Notes: generated from the letters alone by a model not told the origin. Positions 42,457 through 54,394 are shown, numbered from the stretch's first letter. The stretch: DNA of 64,000 bases from Chaetomium olivaceum (GCA_039881045.1 JAYWVB010000063.1:62001-126000); one strand, 5' to 3'. Numbers and translations: made by a program.

Positions 42457-44454
42457 GACGGCACGGGAGGACATTACCGGGTTCGCGGCCAATATGCTCT
42501 TGGAAGCCGGTGCGATCTTCGTGATTGAGGCCAACCCTGGAAGTGATAGGGCAGAGCGGGATATCGCATTGGTGAGGTTGATATCCCCGAATACCACGTT
42601 ACTTATTTCCTCGTCCAGCCATGACACCGACATGCAGCCTGCGGGGATAGAACCCCCAAAATAGAGCAATGTTTGCCAATGAACATCATCCAATGCGGCT
42701 CTAAGGGCGTTGACAGAAGTGAGGAGATGGCAGTGGAACTTTGTTAGCGGGGGGGTTCCTCGAATGGGTGATGGCCTTTGAGTGGTGATCTCCAGATATG
42801 CATGTCTCTGCTTACAAAATACCGAGAGCCCACCGGGGCGGTGGCAACGGGCCGGTTATCTCGCCGTTGATGACTGCATACATACATGCACTCCAAAAAC
42901 TACCCGGGACTGTGGGATTTCATCAGATTACCCACGAGGCTTAGAAGGGGGGGAGGGGTGTTGATTTTCGATCCTGCATGTCGGATTGTGTGTGGATGAC
43001 TCGGGTGGATGCAAGGTAAGGTTTGGGACCCTGCGAAGCTGACCGACAGCCTCTTCTCACGGTCTTGGCGAGTATGTGTCGACAACGGTTCAGATCGGGC
43101 CAAGCCGATATTCTGTCACCGTGACGCAGTGCACAGCAACCCCAGGCCGTGACTGGATGGGCTAATTTGTTTGATGGAGGCCGTTCAACCCTTCAACCCC
43201 TGGGGCCGTGCCGGCCGAGGTAAAATGGAGGACATCTTTGAACCATCACTATTCAGCTCAGTCCGATCCAGTGACGGGAGTTGTTGAACAGCAAAGCCCC
43301 AGACGCCATTGGTTCCCGACAGACAAGCTGCCTCCCGACGAAAACTGGACCAAGGCCGGGGGCTTGCCGCATTGGGGCTGGTTCGTTCGATGGCGCCGCT
43401 GAAACCTCGCCAAAGTTTCCGCATCTGGGACCCCCCTGTCGAAACATTTCCACATCTGCACGACGAGCAAAGTCCAAGCCACGCCGAACGGCTGGTGGAC
43501 GGCTGGTGGACGATATCTCCACTCCCTTGGCACTGCTCCGATCTGAGGATCCGGCCACTTGGGTGCTGCAGCGGCAGTGATACTCAGAGGCATGCTACCC
43601 TGGGAGCGTGGCGCAGCAGCAGAAAGGGCATGGCAACTCCGGACGATCGTGGCAGCCCTGCACCTCTCGTTGCATCGGCTGCACGTCCTCCCAGCCTGAC
43701 CAGGGCCCGTCGCTGAACACCCCGTTGCAGCCGTGGGATCCGGCGGTCGGTTTTCCCCTTGCGTCTTTGCTGGCGAGCCCCCGTCATTGGACCGAAGGGA
43801 TCGCTGATGTGGATTCACCGCATGTACATACAGCTCTGTAGGGGCCTTGCGAGGCTGTCTCTCCATCAGTGGCGTCCGGCTGCTCGATACAGATGCAGGA
43901 ACCAGAGACTCTCCCCACCGAGACAGCATGGCATCAATCCGGCGCGCCGGGAATGGCTGGTAACACCGAGGGACATGTCGACTAGTTCGATGCAGGTGAG
44001 TCGCGGTGGCAAGTGTAGGGCGTTGTTGAGGTGGGATCGGGGACGACACCCGGTAGTCTCCCTCCCCACACAACACTCGCCAACTGATGTGTATCGTCAG
44101 GGGGACTCAGTCCGCCGGAGTCCTCACGGCTCCTTTGCTAGCTCAACGGTTTTGGGATCCGCGATGGCAAATTCTACAAAAGCCATGGGGGCACCCACAA
44201 GGTCGCCATCACAGCCTTGAAGCCATCATCACCACTCCTCTACGGGGACGCCAATCTCTTCTACTTTCAGCCTTGCGCTTCTTAATCTGCATAAACTGCA
44301 CTTCGCTGTCTGTCTTGCTTTGTTCCGTGCCCGTGGCATACTTCACTCCTTCGCATCCCGCTTGACCATCGACCCGAGCAAGCACCGAGCTTCTTGCCTC
44401 CCTCGGACTTCTCTCTAATACCCATCTTACAAAGGTTGTTAAACAACAAGCACA
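42457..44454. other. Long spacer, no convincing gene
   Basis: About 2 kb between SCL1 and the next plus-strand gene. Open frames overlap on both strands around 43250-44080, the longest 224 codons from ATG 43929 on the minus strand, but none shows similarity or low-bias coding features that I can recognise. Confidence 0.5.
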
Positions 44455-45491
44455 ATGGCGGACGGACGTATGTGAAATCTCCCATCCTTGACAGCATCCA
44501 CACCCCTCCCTTCCCGCATCTTGCCACACACACCCCCCTCTCAAACCCTTGCACCCCCGTCCCGGATCGGGTCAGGCCGCCCCCCTGATGCCCTACGGGG
44601 CGCTGGTCGGACGCCACCCCAAGGGCGCCGATACCACGACGGCACGGACTAACCCTAAGCGCCGCGAGACACAGTCAACGAATACCGCACGGCGCGCGTG
44701 GCCGAGCTTCTCTCGGATTTCCGCACGATCCAGTACTACATCGCCGCGGCGGACTGCAACCCGGCCGACATGGACGACTACTACACCGAGGGTTGGGCGG
44801 TGCTCCGGCAGTGCGCGCTCGACGGGCAGCACATTCTCAACTGCGCGGCCGATGTCACGGTGCCCTGCGCCAGCGGCGGGCCCGAAGAGCAAGCCAAGGC
44901 CGAGTTGAAGCAGTGCGTTGTCCTTGCGTCCTTTTTTCTTTTGTCTTACTAGTTGGCTTTCCAGCCAGCCACTCCACCGCAAGTTGCCCATCTAACATGT
45001 TGACTTTGTGTCCCTAACAGGGTCCTTCTCGACGCATACGCGCGCAGGCACGAAGGGCAAAAGATCTATCTCCGACAGGCGGCAGCACAGCGCTGGATCG
45101 AATGGCGGGACCAGGTCCTGATGGGCGGCAGGCCGCACTCGGGAAACCAGCAACAACTGAGGGCGGTCGACCAGCAGTTGCGAGCAGTACGTTTTCCTCT
45201 CCCCTTCACCGCCGCACACCGCTGGGCATTCATCTTGCTCCCCTCACCCCTTTTTGACTCTGCCCCTTCTCCTACTCTCCCACACTCGCTACTCGCTACC
45301 CTAACCTCTATTACGCTTTCCGGACCGCCGCGCTTGCATTTTGCTTACACATTCAGCAGGAGCTCGCCAACGTCACCGATGAGGTCGTTTACCCGGAGCT
45401 TCAACTGTCCGACATGACCATGGGCCGCTGGACGGCCGAGGACCCAAGCCTGCGCGCGGTGCAGCGCTGGGTCCGCACCAGGAGGTGTTGA
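44455..45491 (+). CDS. Small conserved-looking unknown protein, 184 aa
   Basis: Four exons: 44455-44467, 44669-44912, 45021-45186 and 45360-45491. Splicing gives MADGHTVNEYRTARVAELLS, followed by DFRTIQYYIAAADCNPADMD, LDGQHILNCAADVTVPCASG, VLLDAYARRHEGQKIYLRQA, AQRWIEWRDQVLMGGRPHSG and the end MGRWTAEDPSLRAVQRWVR. All three introns (201, 108 and 173 nt) are GT-AG and keep frame, and the short ATG exon is followed by a good GTATGT donor. I do not recognise the family. It is soluble, mostly alpha-helical, with no signal peptide or membrane segment. The exon structure itself is the main support. The last acceptor could be 3 nt earlier, adding one Gln. Confidence 0.65.
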
Positions 45492-46177
45492 ACAACACAC
45501 GATACCACGTACGACACGAACCGTCACGATGATACCGCGACCCTGAGTGCCTAAGTGACGACAAAACGAAAAGGCGAAAAGACGACACTCACCAACAACC
45601 CTCATATACCCACCCCTCTCCGGACCGGCTTGGCTTCTTCTCGATGATCCGGGGGTCATCAACTCTAATTCTCGCGCTTGCTTTTTTCTCTGGGGATTCC
45701 TTTTTCTTTTTCGTTTTCTACCTTCTTCTTCTTCTTATTCTTCTTCTCCGGGCTTACATTCCTCAGGAGCATTTGGGATAGGGCATTAACAAAAAAGGCT
45801 GGGTTAGATTTGGTACTTTTATTGCTATTGGGATACCACTTGGAAAACACAGGGAAAATCGGACACTGTACGGCGGGGCGGGTTTCCATTGTACATGTCT
45901 TCTGAGCGGCGCGTCGGGCACGCTTCCGTATGTATATACGAATGGCCTGGAACAGGGATGCAGTGGGCATGTAGGCAGGGGAGCTGAGACTGCCTGGAGC
46001 AGAGGGGACGATTCAGGGGAATGGCAGGATGATCTGAACTCAAACAGCGAACCCGCGCTCTTGGTGATATGCTGTTGCGGCAATGGACTAGTGAACACTA
46101 ATACATCAATCGGAGGACACCTAGCAGTACGAGGTCGATACGAGAAGCAACCCGCATGCGCCCGACTCTTGACCGGT
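45492..46177. other. Convergent 3' spacer with CTT tract
   Basis: Between two convergent genes. The stretch 45680-45750 is a pyrimidine tract with CTTCTTCTTCTTATTCTTC. No gene. Confidence 0.5.
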
Positions 46178-46937
46178 TCAAGCAACGTTTTTGCTCTGCA
46201 CGCATAGGGCAATCCCGCCAACCGACAACACCATCCCAAGCATCGTGTCTGGCCGGGTTAGCACCACATCTGTCGACAGAACAGAGCCCTAAACTTACCT
46301 CGGCTGATGACTTTGCCCTCCACCCACCACTCCCCGACGACGGTGAACAAGAACGCCAGGGTGTTCACGATCGGCACCGTCAAGCTCAGTTCTACCAGCA
46401 CAGTCAGCAACCCTCTCAATCTCCACGACCAGTTCCCGCGACCAGTTCCCGCGACGAGCAAAAGCCCGACCACTATCAATCAAGCCCCGGGCAGGCATGC
46501 GGCCGGGCCCAAAGCCCAGAACCATCAAACAGCCCCCCCCCCCCCTCTCCCCCCTCACCCTTCCTATTGAGACGCCAACACAAAACAAAACAAATAAAAC
46601 AAACAGAAAAAAAAGTTCACGTACCCGCCTTCCCAATCAACAAAAAGAACCAAACGCTCCCCGTCAGATTCAGCACCAGCGGCACCGCATACCGCGGATT
46701 CCGCAGCAGATCCAGCACACCAAAAAACGCCGCGTACACGCGCTTGCGCACGGGGCTGTCCCGCACCCGGGGGGACTCCAGAAGTGGGTGGGCGGGGGGC
46801 CGGTGGTTGCGCGCGGCGCGCCGGATGAAAGGGGTGGTGAGCCCCCAGGCAAGGCCGACGAGCAGGAAGGAGAGAATGAAATTGATGGCGGGGGGCTGGT
46901 CGTTCTGTGGGTCGGTGTCGGGGGGTGCGGTGGACAT
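46178..46937 (-). CDS. TMEM234-like four-helix membrane protein
   Basis: 158 aa from three exons: 46937-46625, 46391-46299 and 46248-46178. Splicing joins VWFFLLIGKA to ELSLTVPIVNTLAFLFTVVG and then EGKVISR to DTMLGMVLSVGGIALCVQSK. Four hydrophobic segments are visible: INFILSFLLVGLAWGLTTPF, RYAVPLVLNLTGSVWFFLLI, LTVPIVNTLAFLFTVVGEW and LGMVLSVGGIALCV. This half-length EamA/DMT-like layout with the W-G-x-T-x-P-F-I-R-R motif matches the TMEM234 family, proteins of unknown transport role. Introns are 233 and 50 nt with GTACGT and GTAAGT donors. The first intron contains C-rich and AAAACAAAA-rich stretches that may slow its splicing. Intact. Confidence 0.85.
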
Positions 46938-47628
46938 GGTGCTGGATGGTTGGTGGTGGGTGGGTGAGTGAGTGGTGATGGCGGGGTGGTGGTGATGATG
47001 GGGGTGGTGGTGGTGGTGCAGTGGTTGGTGATGGTGAGTTGGTTTGATGGTTGAGGGTTAGGGATTTGATTCGGGATGGTCGGATCGAGCAGAGAAGTGG
47101 GTCGGTTTTAAGCTGTTTTTGGCGTGAAACATTGCCTTATTTGGGGTAACTAGCGTTTTTACTTTTGATATCACCCATTCATTTACTAAATATTCAAGGT
47201 TCATATCGACTTGTAGTATTTATTAAAGTTCAAATTGCGATGAATGCCACAAAATACATGCTCATTGACATACGCAGTACAATGTATGCTCAAAATGGCA
47301 GAAACTCCCAACTCCACTGAATCCCTACAAATAAATCACACAACCATAACATCACCCTCCTACCTATTCCGTTTCCACCCCGTTTCCCATCGGCTCTTGA
47401 ACCGCGGAAAGATGTGCGCCTCTGTGTTAAACACCACCTCCTCCAACGGCAGAAAGTCTGTCGGCTAGAAGAGCAAGTAAAGATACTTCGGTATTTCAGC
47501 CTACTCACCCAGTTAGACTTTCCTCCCAACAGGAGACCATGACTCCATGAGACCAAAGAAAAGGGGCCAAAAGGGCACTCACCAACCAAAACCCTCCATC
47601 TCAACTCTCAACGGCGGCGGCACCACCC
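46938..47628. other. Spacer with GTG-repeat promoter
   Basis: Just upstream of the TMEM234-like start lies a GTGGTG/GATGATG-rich stretch (46945-47045), CACCAC-rich on the coding strand. The rest is AT-rich. No gene. Confidence 0.5.
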
Positions 47629-48395
47629 TCACTGGATCTCGGCTGTCGTGAACCGCCCCGTGTTCGGGTGCACAAAGATGGGCAGTAGGCCGGCTTCCAT
47701 GACATTGTCGTCCAGCACCTGCATCACCTTCTCGGCCCTGCGCCAGTACCGCTCGTCCCCCGTGATGTGCGACAGGTCAGGTACTTCATCTCGAGCTGCA
47801 GCGTGGCCGGCCTCGGCCATGGACGACGAGGCGCCGTCTGCGTGTGACGGCAGCCCGGCCTTCCGGTCGAGGTGCACGTTGGCGTAGGGGATGCCGGACT
47901 GCGACTCATGGGCCGAGAGCAGCCGGTCCGCGAGGTCGACTGCTTGTGTGTAGATGGAGTCTCGTTGAGAGGCCATGTCGGGCAGGCGACCGGCCAGGTA
48001 GTGCGCGCTCAGGAGCCCGCCGAGCAGCCGGATGGTCGTCTCGAACGTGTTGACATCCTGGTCCTGGTCATAAGGGAGACTGCGGTGCAGCCACTTGCGT
48101 AACTCAGCCAGGGGCTCTGTCAGATTCATGATCAACATGATGTTGAGGCTGTCGACGATGATCCGCCCCAAACCTTTGGGACTCATCCGCGAGCCTCTGC
48201 CCGAGACGGGGAGATAACGCCCTTTGCCTGAAGTGCGGTGTCAGACTGTTGCCTTGGGGTAGCCGGAGGTAGTATGATCCCACCCCAAGCATGTTGGGGA
48301 GCATGCCTGCCAACTTGTGCTGAAAGCCTCCTTGACCTCTTCTCGCCGGGCATCCCAGTCGGCATAAGAGGCGCCGTGGTGTGAAAGCCCAATCG
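47629..48395 (-). pseudogene. GH47 alpha-1,2-mannosidase fragment
   Basis: Clear similarity to class I (GH47) alpha-mannosidases that trim N-glycans: DARREEVKEAFSTSWQA at the left end of the gene, GKGRYLPVSGRGSRMSPKGL, IIVDSLNIMLIMNLTEPLAE, WLHRSLPYDQDQDVNTFETT, IRLLGGLLSAHYLAGRLPD, and YWRRAEKVMQVLDDN with LPIFVHPNTGRFTTAEIQ. It stops there (TGA/TAG at 47629), while the family continues for about 250 more residues with the rest of the (alpha/alpha)7 barrel. The frame also breaks near 48250-48300. Inside, residues expected as ATLQLEMKYL are read in a shifted frame between an extra G (about 47812) and a 5-bp duplication of ACCTG (about 47778); together they add 6 nt and restore frame. A true relic lacking most of the active site. 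Confidence 0.7.
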
Positions 48396-48998
48396 CGTTA
48401 TCGAAATACCATCGGCTCAAACCTTATCCCAGGGCGGCGGTGGCGGTGGCAGCAGCAATGATATACTTCACTGCGGACGACACCCGCGACGGGTTTGGCT
48501 GTCGAAGCGGTCTCCGTGGGCTTTTTGTTTTCCTGCCGGCCATTTTCGATTGTGTTTAATAGAGGAAGCCTGACAAAGCCCAAGCCAGAGATGCTCATAA
48601 ATGCCGTCCACGGTGCCAGTTTATGCTTTCGGGCTGTTGGGCCACTCTTGTCGGCTTTGGCGCCCAAGGACGCCTTGGTGGTGCGCATCTGTTTATAACT
48701 GGCTCAGGGGGGTGAAGTTTGCACAGTTCATACAAACACTGTGAGGCTGCTAGCTCCAGCTTCTAGACGATACGGTAAAAGTCGCGTCCTACTTCGGATT
48801 GGACTTCAAATATTGTGGTTCCCTGTCTAAGTGGTGCGTTGGTAGACAGCGTGCAACACACCGCCAGGAACACAACAAACCCCTATACTCCCATAGCAGG
48901 CTCGTCGCCATGCTTACCAGTATGCCTCAAGTTCACATAGCCCCCCTTTTCCTTGCTGCGAGGAACAGTGATCGGCGCGCTCAGCAAACTCCTCCGCG
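48396..48998. other. Spacer, possible lost N-terminus of GH47 relic
   Basis: A minus-strand frame 48688-48398 starts MRTTKASLGAKADKSGPTAR. It may be the former N-terminal anchor region of the GH47 gene but has no diagnostic motif. Otherwise nothing recognised. Confidence 0.35.
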
Positions 48999-50049
48999 AT
49001 GACGACTGTCTATCCTCCTGAGACCGACGGTGACGACGTTGTGACGTCCTGGGTGCCGCTCACGACCACCTTCACGCCCTCCGTAGGCTGCGAGAGCAAG
49101 TTCCGCCTCAACGGGATGAGCCTTGTCGCCTTACGACCCGGCCTACGGCCTCGACATCGACACCAAAGTAAAATGCCAACCGTCGGCGGCGACGACGTGG
49201 TGGGAGCACGGCCGGCTCGGCCGTGGAAACGACAAGGGACACACCGCCGCCAGCATCGGGCCGCTGAAATGCCCCTGTGCATGGGAGACGGTTGCCATGT
49301 CGGTGGACGGGATCAGTACCCACGCGATGTGCTGTCCGCCGTGAGTGGAGTCGTCATTCCAGGAGAAGTCGCCAGATCATAAGTGACAACAGTCCACCAG
49401 GGAATACACCCTCGCGAATGGCGTGTTCGGCAGCATCGGTGGAAACTGCCGGTCCGAGATCTCCTCAGGCGCGGTCCTGACCTTGGCGTCAACGTCGGGC
49501 GGCAATCCCAACTCGTGGACAATCGCGACCACAACCACGACCCGAGTCTCACCAGTCGGAGCCATCGCTGTGGTAGGATGGAACATGTCGCGGGGAACGA
49601 CGTCGACAACACCCAGAACATCATCCGCTGCTTCCACCGCCAACCCGAATCGGATCTCGTCTTCAGCCGCCTCGACATCCTTGAGCGAGTTGGGCATTGC
49701 CAACCCCACAGTCGGGCCTGCGGATGCAGGGTCCAGCGGCAGCTCATCTGCCGAGACATGGTCCGGCTTGCCGACCGGTGCAGCCATTGGCATTGGTGTG
49801 GGAGTTGGGCTGGGAGTTGTCGGAGTCGCCGCACTGTTCGCGACCTTGTATCTGATACGATACAGGAAGAGGAAAGCTGAGGCGGCGGCAGCATCAGTCA
49901 ACCGAACAGCGGACAACAGCTACCTCCCACCGCCACCGCCAAAGCCCGCAGAGGTCTACGGCCCGCATTATATGACGTCCGAACATGTGCGGTATGAGAT
50001 GCCCGTCTCGCAGCCGTATCTGTATTACAGACCGTATGAATTGCCATAG
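48999..50049 (+). pseudogene. Mid2-like single-pass membrane protein, one frameshift
   Basis: Fungal surface protein with a Cys-containing ectodomain, Ser/Thr-rich stalk and one membrane helix, resembling Mid2/Skg6-like wall sensors. Start ATG 48999 (MTTVYPPETDGDDVVTSWVP). One extra T at about 49132 separates ESKFRLNGMSLVA from YDPAYGLDIDTKVKCQPSAA. Then come TWWEHGRLGRGNDKGHTAAS and ISTHAMCCPP. A 60-nt intron (49341-49400, GTGAGT...CACCAG) leads to EYTLANGVFGSIGGNCRSEI in frame. The transmembrane helix is AAIGIGVGVGLGVVGVAALF then ATLYLIRYRKRK, with a basic stop-transfer. The cytosolic tail has a Pro-run and YMTSEHVRYEMPVSQPYLYY. Repaired length is about 329 aa. No cleavable signal peptide is visible; the helix may act as anchor. 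The single indel may be an assembly error. Confidence 0.65.
49341..49400 (+). other. Intron of Mid2-like gene
   Basis: GTGAGT...CCACCAG, 60 nt, branch AAGTGACAA. The nearer acceptor at 49392 (ACAACAG) gives a wrong frame; using 49400 restores PPEYTLANGV. Confidence 0.7.
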
Positions 50050-51005
50050 CGTTGGCCTATAATGATGGGTTTGAGGTGGAGGGCGTGGTTGGATGCTTGA
50101 TGATTTGGGGGTTGGGGTTTTCGTGTTGATGTGTCAATACCATTTTGATTTGAGCCAAGGAAGGCGTTTGGCAGCGGTGACTTTCTTCGAATCAATCACA
50201 ATGGATTTTAGCTAACCGGTGAGAGATGTCCGTCATAACATAACTAGGTGTTAGTTGACGTGGTTGATGATCGATCTTCTTGTCGGTTTGCATTCCGATC
50301 GAGATCCACTTCAATCCACTCCATGCCTGCTATGCCTGCTCCATATGCCTGCTCCATGGGTTGGACCGGGCTTGGCCGACCTGCGTCACATCCGAGTCGT
50401 ATCAGAAACCAAAAGCCCATCCTCCCATACCTCAAGAATGTGGGGCCCTCGCGCAGGTGCGGGGCACAATGGCCCAGCCTCGCTGATTTGCGCCAGTCTT
50501 TCGCATGCCAGCCACCGAATCCCAATGCCCTGATTTGCGACGCGCAATGCCCACTAGACCCAGCCACTGCGGAACGCGAACAATACCTTGGCTGCTGGCT
50601 TCCCCTGGTGCCCTGGTGCACGTCAACAAGCAAGCCATTGGATCCCACTTGCATGCTTGCCGTCTGCACCTCTGCACTCCCTGCACTCACTGCGACCAAA
50701 TAGCCAGCTGAATTTGGATGCTTTCATCTAAAACCACCTCGGCGCCTTTTTCGAGTTTTGCATTTTTAGTCTCGGAGGGAGGGGCTTTCTTCGTTCCTTT
50801 ATCTGTCGGCTCTTTCGAGTCACTTTTGCACTTCTTGTTCCAAAGTCCGAATCAAGCCGAATTGAGCGACGGCGGGGTAACCAACTAACGTTAGCTTTGA
50901 CTCCCAAAGTAAACAATCCATCAATCCATCCTGCCCTATCCGGCGATTCCCTCAAATACCTCGACGCCGGGTCATGGTGCAGCCCCGCGAGGCAACACAG
51001 ACAAA
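50050..51005. other. Intergenic, tandem GCCTGCT motifs
   Basis: About 950 bp between plus-strand genes. CCATGCCTGCTATGCCTGCT and a third copy lie at 50322-50360. The open frames on both strands have no recognisable similarity. The right part is the C2-gene promoter. Confidence 0.5.
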
Positions 51006-54000
51006 ATGACGACCAAGTTGAAAACCCATCCGCTCAATGGGATGCATACCGCTGGCATCTTTTCCGACATGAGCGCCGATGGGCCCGAGATTGGCACACT
51101 GGTGCTTGTCGTCGACCGAGCAAAGAACTTGCCGAATCGCAAAACCATTGGGAAGCAGGATCCCTACTGCGCGGCCCGCTTAGGGAAAGAAGCAAAGAAG
51201 ACCACAACCGACATTCGTGGCGGCCAAACCCCGAAATGGTAAGTTACGACAGAGCTCTCCACTGCTCTTCCCAGCACTCCCCAGATCTCCCCAGCTATCT
51301 CGAACGCCCACTGACCGAGCGATCCAACGGCAGGGACCAAGAACTCCGATTTACCGTCCACGATTCGCCCGATTACTACCAGCTTAAGGTCTCGGTATTC
51401 AATGACGACAAGAAGACGGAATTGATTGGGGAGTCCTGGATCGACCTGCGCGACATTATCGTGGGTGGCGGGGGGCAGAGCGACCAATGGCACCAGCTTG
51501 CCTGTCGGGGCAAGTACGCCGGCGAGGTCCGCATCGAGATCACATATTACGACAACCGTCCTAAGCCGGAGAGGCCTGCCGTGAAGGCGAAACCCCCAGT
51601 CGCAACCGACGCCGAACCAGCTCCAGCCGCCGCTGGGCCAAGGCCAGTGCCAAAGCGCCGCCCGTTGCCCTCGGATCCCGTCACTGGAAAATCCCCAGCG
51701 CCGCCGTCGCCCGTACCAGAGCAGGGCGAGACGCCGCCTCGACCTCAGCCGAACCCTGCTCCCGTTTCGCACCAGCAACCTGAGTACTACCAACAACCGG
51801 ACCAGAGCAGAGAACTCGGGACTCCGGCTCGCCGCGGCGAACCGCCCAGCCAGTACCGGACACCCGAGAGGACAGAGCAGCATGCGGCTCCGCACGACCA
51901 GGGCTACAGCCCACACCGACAGCAGCCAGCATATGACCGCCAAGAATCATACGAGTTCCCACCGCTCATCGACCAAAGACCTGTCAGCGACGACCGGCCA
52001 CCCCCCCGCCAGCCCACAGGAGCAGGACTGGAAGTAACCCTTCGATGAACGCGGCGTTCCAGGCGACGCCACCGACTATGCGCCAGGATGTGCTGAGGAG
52101 CGAAGCCCACCGAAATTCCGTCTCGGGAAGCTACCCCGGAAGGCCGACGTACAAGGCATTCGATACTGCCCCTGCTGGTCTCCCCGGCAACCAATACTCC
52201 AAGGCGGACCCGGGCCAGCCACCCCGGCACTATTCTTACGATGCCAATTACGAACCACAAAGGCCTATGCAGGCCACCGTCGAAGATGTGCCCGAATCGC
52301 CCGAGTCCATGAGTAACCCTAGGAGGATCTCGGGTCGTTGGCCGCAGCCGCAGTCGCAGCAGCCGCAGCTTCAATCGCAATCGCAGCCCCACCTTGACCG
52401 GGACTACGACATGAGCGCCAGTCCCGCGCCGCTCGCTCTCTCGGGGAGGAGCAGCAGTGAGTCGGCCCATTACCAACAGGACCCAAGGCACACGCAAGAC
52501 CCAAGGCAGATGCAGGAGCCGAGGCAGACGCAGGACCCGAGGCACCAAGGTACAAACGGATATCAGGTGGTTGCACCAGAGATCCCCCAGAGGCAGTCAC
52601 CAGACTATGCGCCAAACTATGGCAGGCACTCGGAGCCTTCCCTGCCATCGCATGGCTCGCACTCGGCGCAAAAAACACTGACGTATCGGAGCGAGCTGGA
52701 CGACACCTCGAACGGCTACCCGGTACCTCCCGTACCGGCATCGCTTGTTCCGGGCATCGATCCAAACATCGCCCAGGAGGTCCCGGAGCGGATCACCCAG
52801 GAGAGGAGACATTCAAATCAGACTCGTGGATACGCACAACAAGCCCTGGTAGAGGCACAACCACGGGGAAGGACCATGAACGATAATTACGGCTACGATG
52901 GTACCGTCGTCCCATACAACGCTTCGTCCCCGTGGTAGGAATCCTGTCATGTACACCAACGGTCCCTCGACGTCAAGCGTCAATGTCGTCATCAAGTCGC
53001 GCGCCTACTCTCCCAACCCGCCGCGCGACCCAAGTCCGAACCCGCACCACCAGCATACCATTCGGCGCAAGTCAGTTAGCCCACGGCCGCCGATAGACAA
53101 CCGTCAGATGTCTAGCGTACCTTTTGGCCCCGATTCGTACGAAGCCTTGAACCCCAACACATCCTCGGCCGCTCTCAAGGATGCAGCCTCGTCCCGTGCC
53201 GACTACAGCGAGGCCACCGGCAAGATCATCACCCACGATGGCCGCGAAGTGGATCCCTCCGATCATCTCCCAATGGAGTCCTGGGCCCCTGAGCCCGAGC
53301 CAAAACAGCCATCAGCCCCATCCTCCCGTCCCTCGCTCTCCGGTCCCCAACCCGTGCCCTCCTCGGGCCGCCGTCCACTGCGCGTCGCGGGCCGTACGCA
53401 ATCCATGCTTCCCGCGCCTGCCTCATCAGCGGTCACCTTCTCCGGCGGCATAACAGACCATGTCGAGCCCATCAACTCGGCGACAGCGACGGGGCGAAAC
53501 CGCTTGCAGAAGAAGGCCGCCTACCGCCAGTCGACGACCGCCATCGTACCCATGATGTCGGGCGCCATCGGCCCGGCGCCAGGGCGAGACGCCAGTCCCA
53601 GCCGGGGCAACGTCCTGCGCAAGAGCAGCGGCAGCAGCGGGCACGGCATGGAGCCCGGCCCGCTCGCGCCGCTCCCACCGCACATGGACAACTTCACCGC
53701 GCCGCGGGGCATCCCGCGCGCCGCCACCTTCGACTACGCTACCGGCAACGAAAACCACGCCCCCTACCCCGCCCACTCCCACTCGGGCAGCACTAGCGGC
53801 GTCTACGGCACCTCCCCCGGAAGCCAGCGCCACGCCCACGGCTACAACAACAACAACAACCACGGCAGCAGCCCCAGCCAGCACCGCCGCCACAGCCGGA
53901 GCCCCGGCCGCAGCCCCAACCACGGCCACCAGTACAGCCGCAGCGGCGGTAGTATCAACGGTGGCGCGCCGCCGCCTATCCCCGCCAAGGTCCCGCTTGC

Positions 54001-54394
54001 GTTGCCCCCTCCACCATCCCCGTCATCAGGAAATGGAGGCATGAGTGGTGCGCTCCAGCTGCATAGCAGCAGTGTCGCGAGAAGGGCGGGGAGCGGCATT
54101 GATGATGGGTATCATCATGGGCATGATGGCGGGTATGGATATGGATCGCAGGGGCAAGGGTATGGAGGGCAAGGGCATGATGGTGGGTATGGCCATGGGC
54201 AGGGCGATGATCGGTATGGGTATGGTGGCGGAGCAGGCGGTGGCGGTGGTGGTGGGGGGAGTATGTCCCTGGAGGAGGAGCTGAGGCAGATTGATATTGG
54301 GACGGGGCGGTCGAGTCGCAGGCATAATGCCGGTGGGTATGCTGCTGGCGGGGGTGGGCAGTTTGGCGCGGTTTATGGGCAGGGGGGTTATTGA
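51006..54394 (+). pseudogene. Inn1/Fic1-like C2-domain protein, two frame breaks
   Basis: A C2-domain protein with a very long Pro/Gln/Ser/Gly-rich tail, the layout of cytokinesis ingression proteins (yeast Inn1, fission-yeast Fic1) that act at the septum. Start ATG 51006; exon 1 51006-51238, intron 51239-51333 (GTAAGT...GGCAG, 95 nt), exon 2 to 54394. The C2 domain is at residues 25-165: GTLVLVVDRAKNLPNRKTIG, KQDPYCAARLGKEAKKTTTD, QTPKWDQELRFTVHDSPDYY, LKVSVFNDDKKTELIGESWI and YAGEVRIEITYYDNRPKP. The tail has PxxP motifs for SH3 partners and ends with a GYGYGSQGQGYGG-type region. Two breaks occur: a missing base in a C7 run at about 52005 (DDRPPP to AHRSRTGSNPSM), and an extra base near 52933 (YNAS to PRGRNPVMYTNG). 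Both are in C-rich sequence and all three pieces are long and open, so sequence error is likely. Joined length about 1,097 aa. Confidence 0.75.

Noticed and set aside
43258..44076. Long minus-strand open frame (272 codons, 224 from ATG) overlapping plus-strand frames
   Set aside because: No family motif, Arg/Pro/Ser-rich composition on both strands, and no supporting splice or promoter features; likely chance openness in GC-rich DNA.
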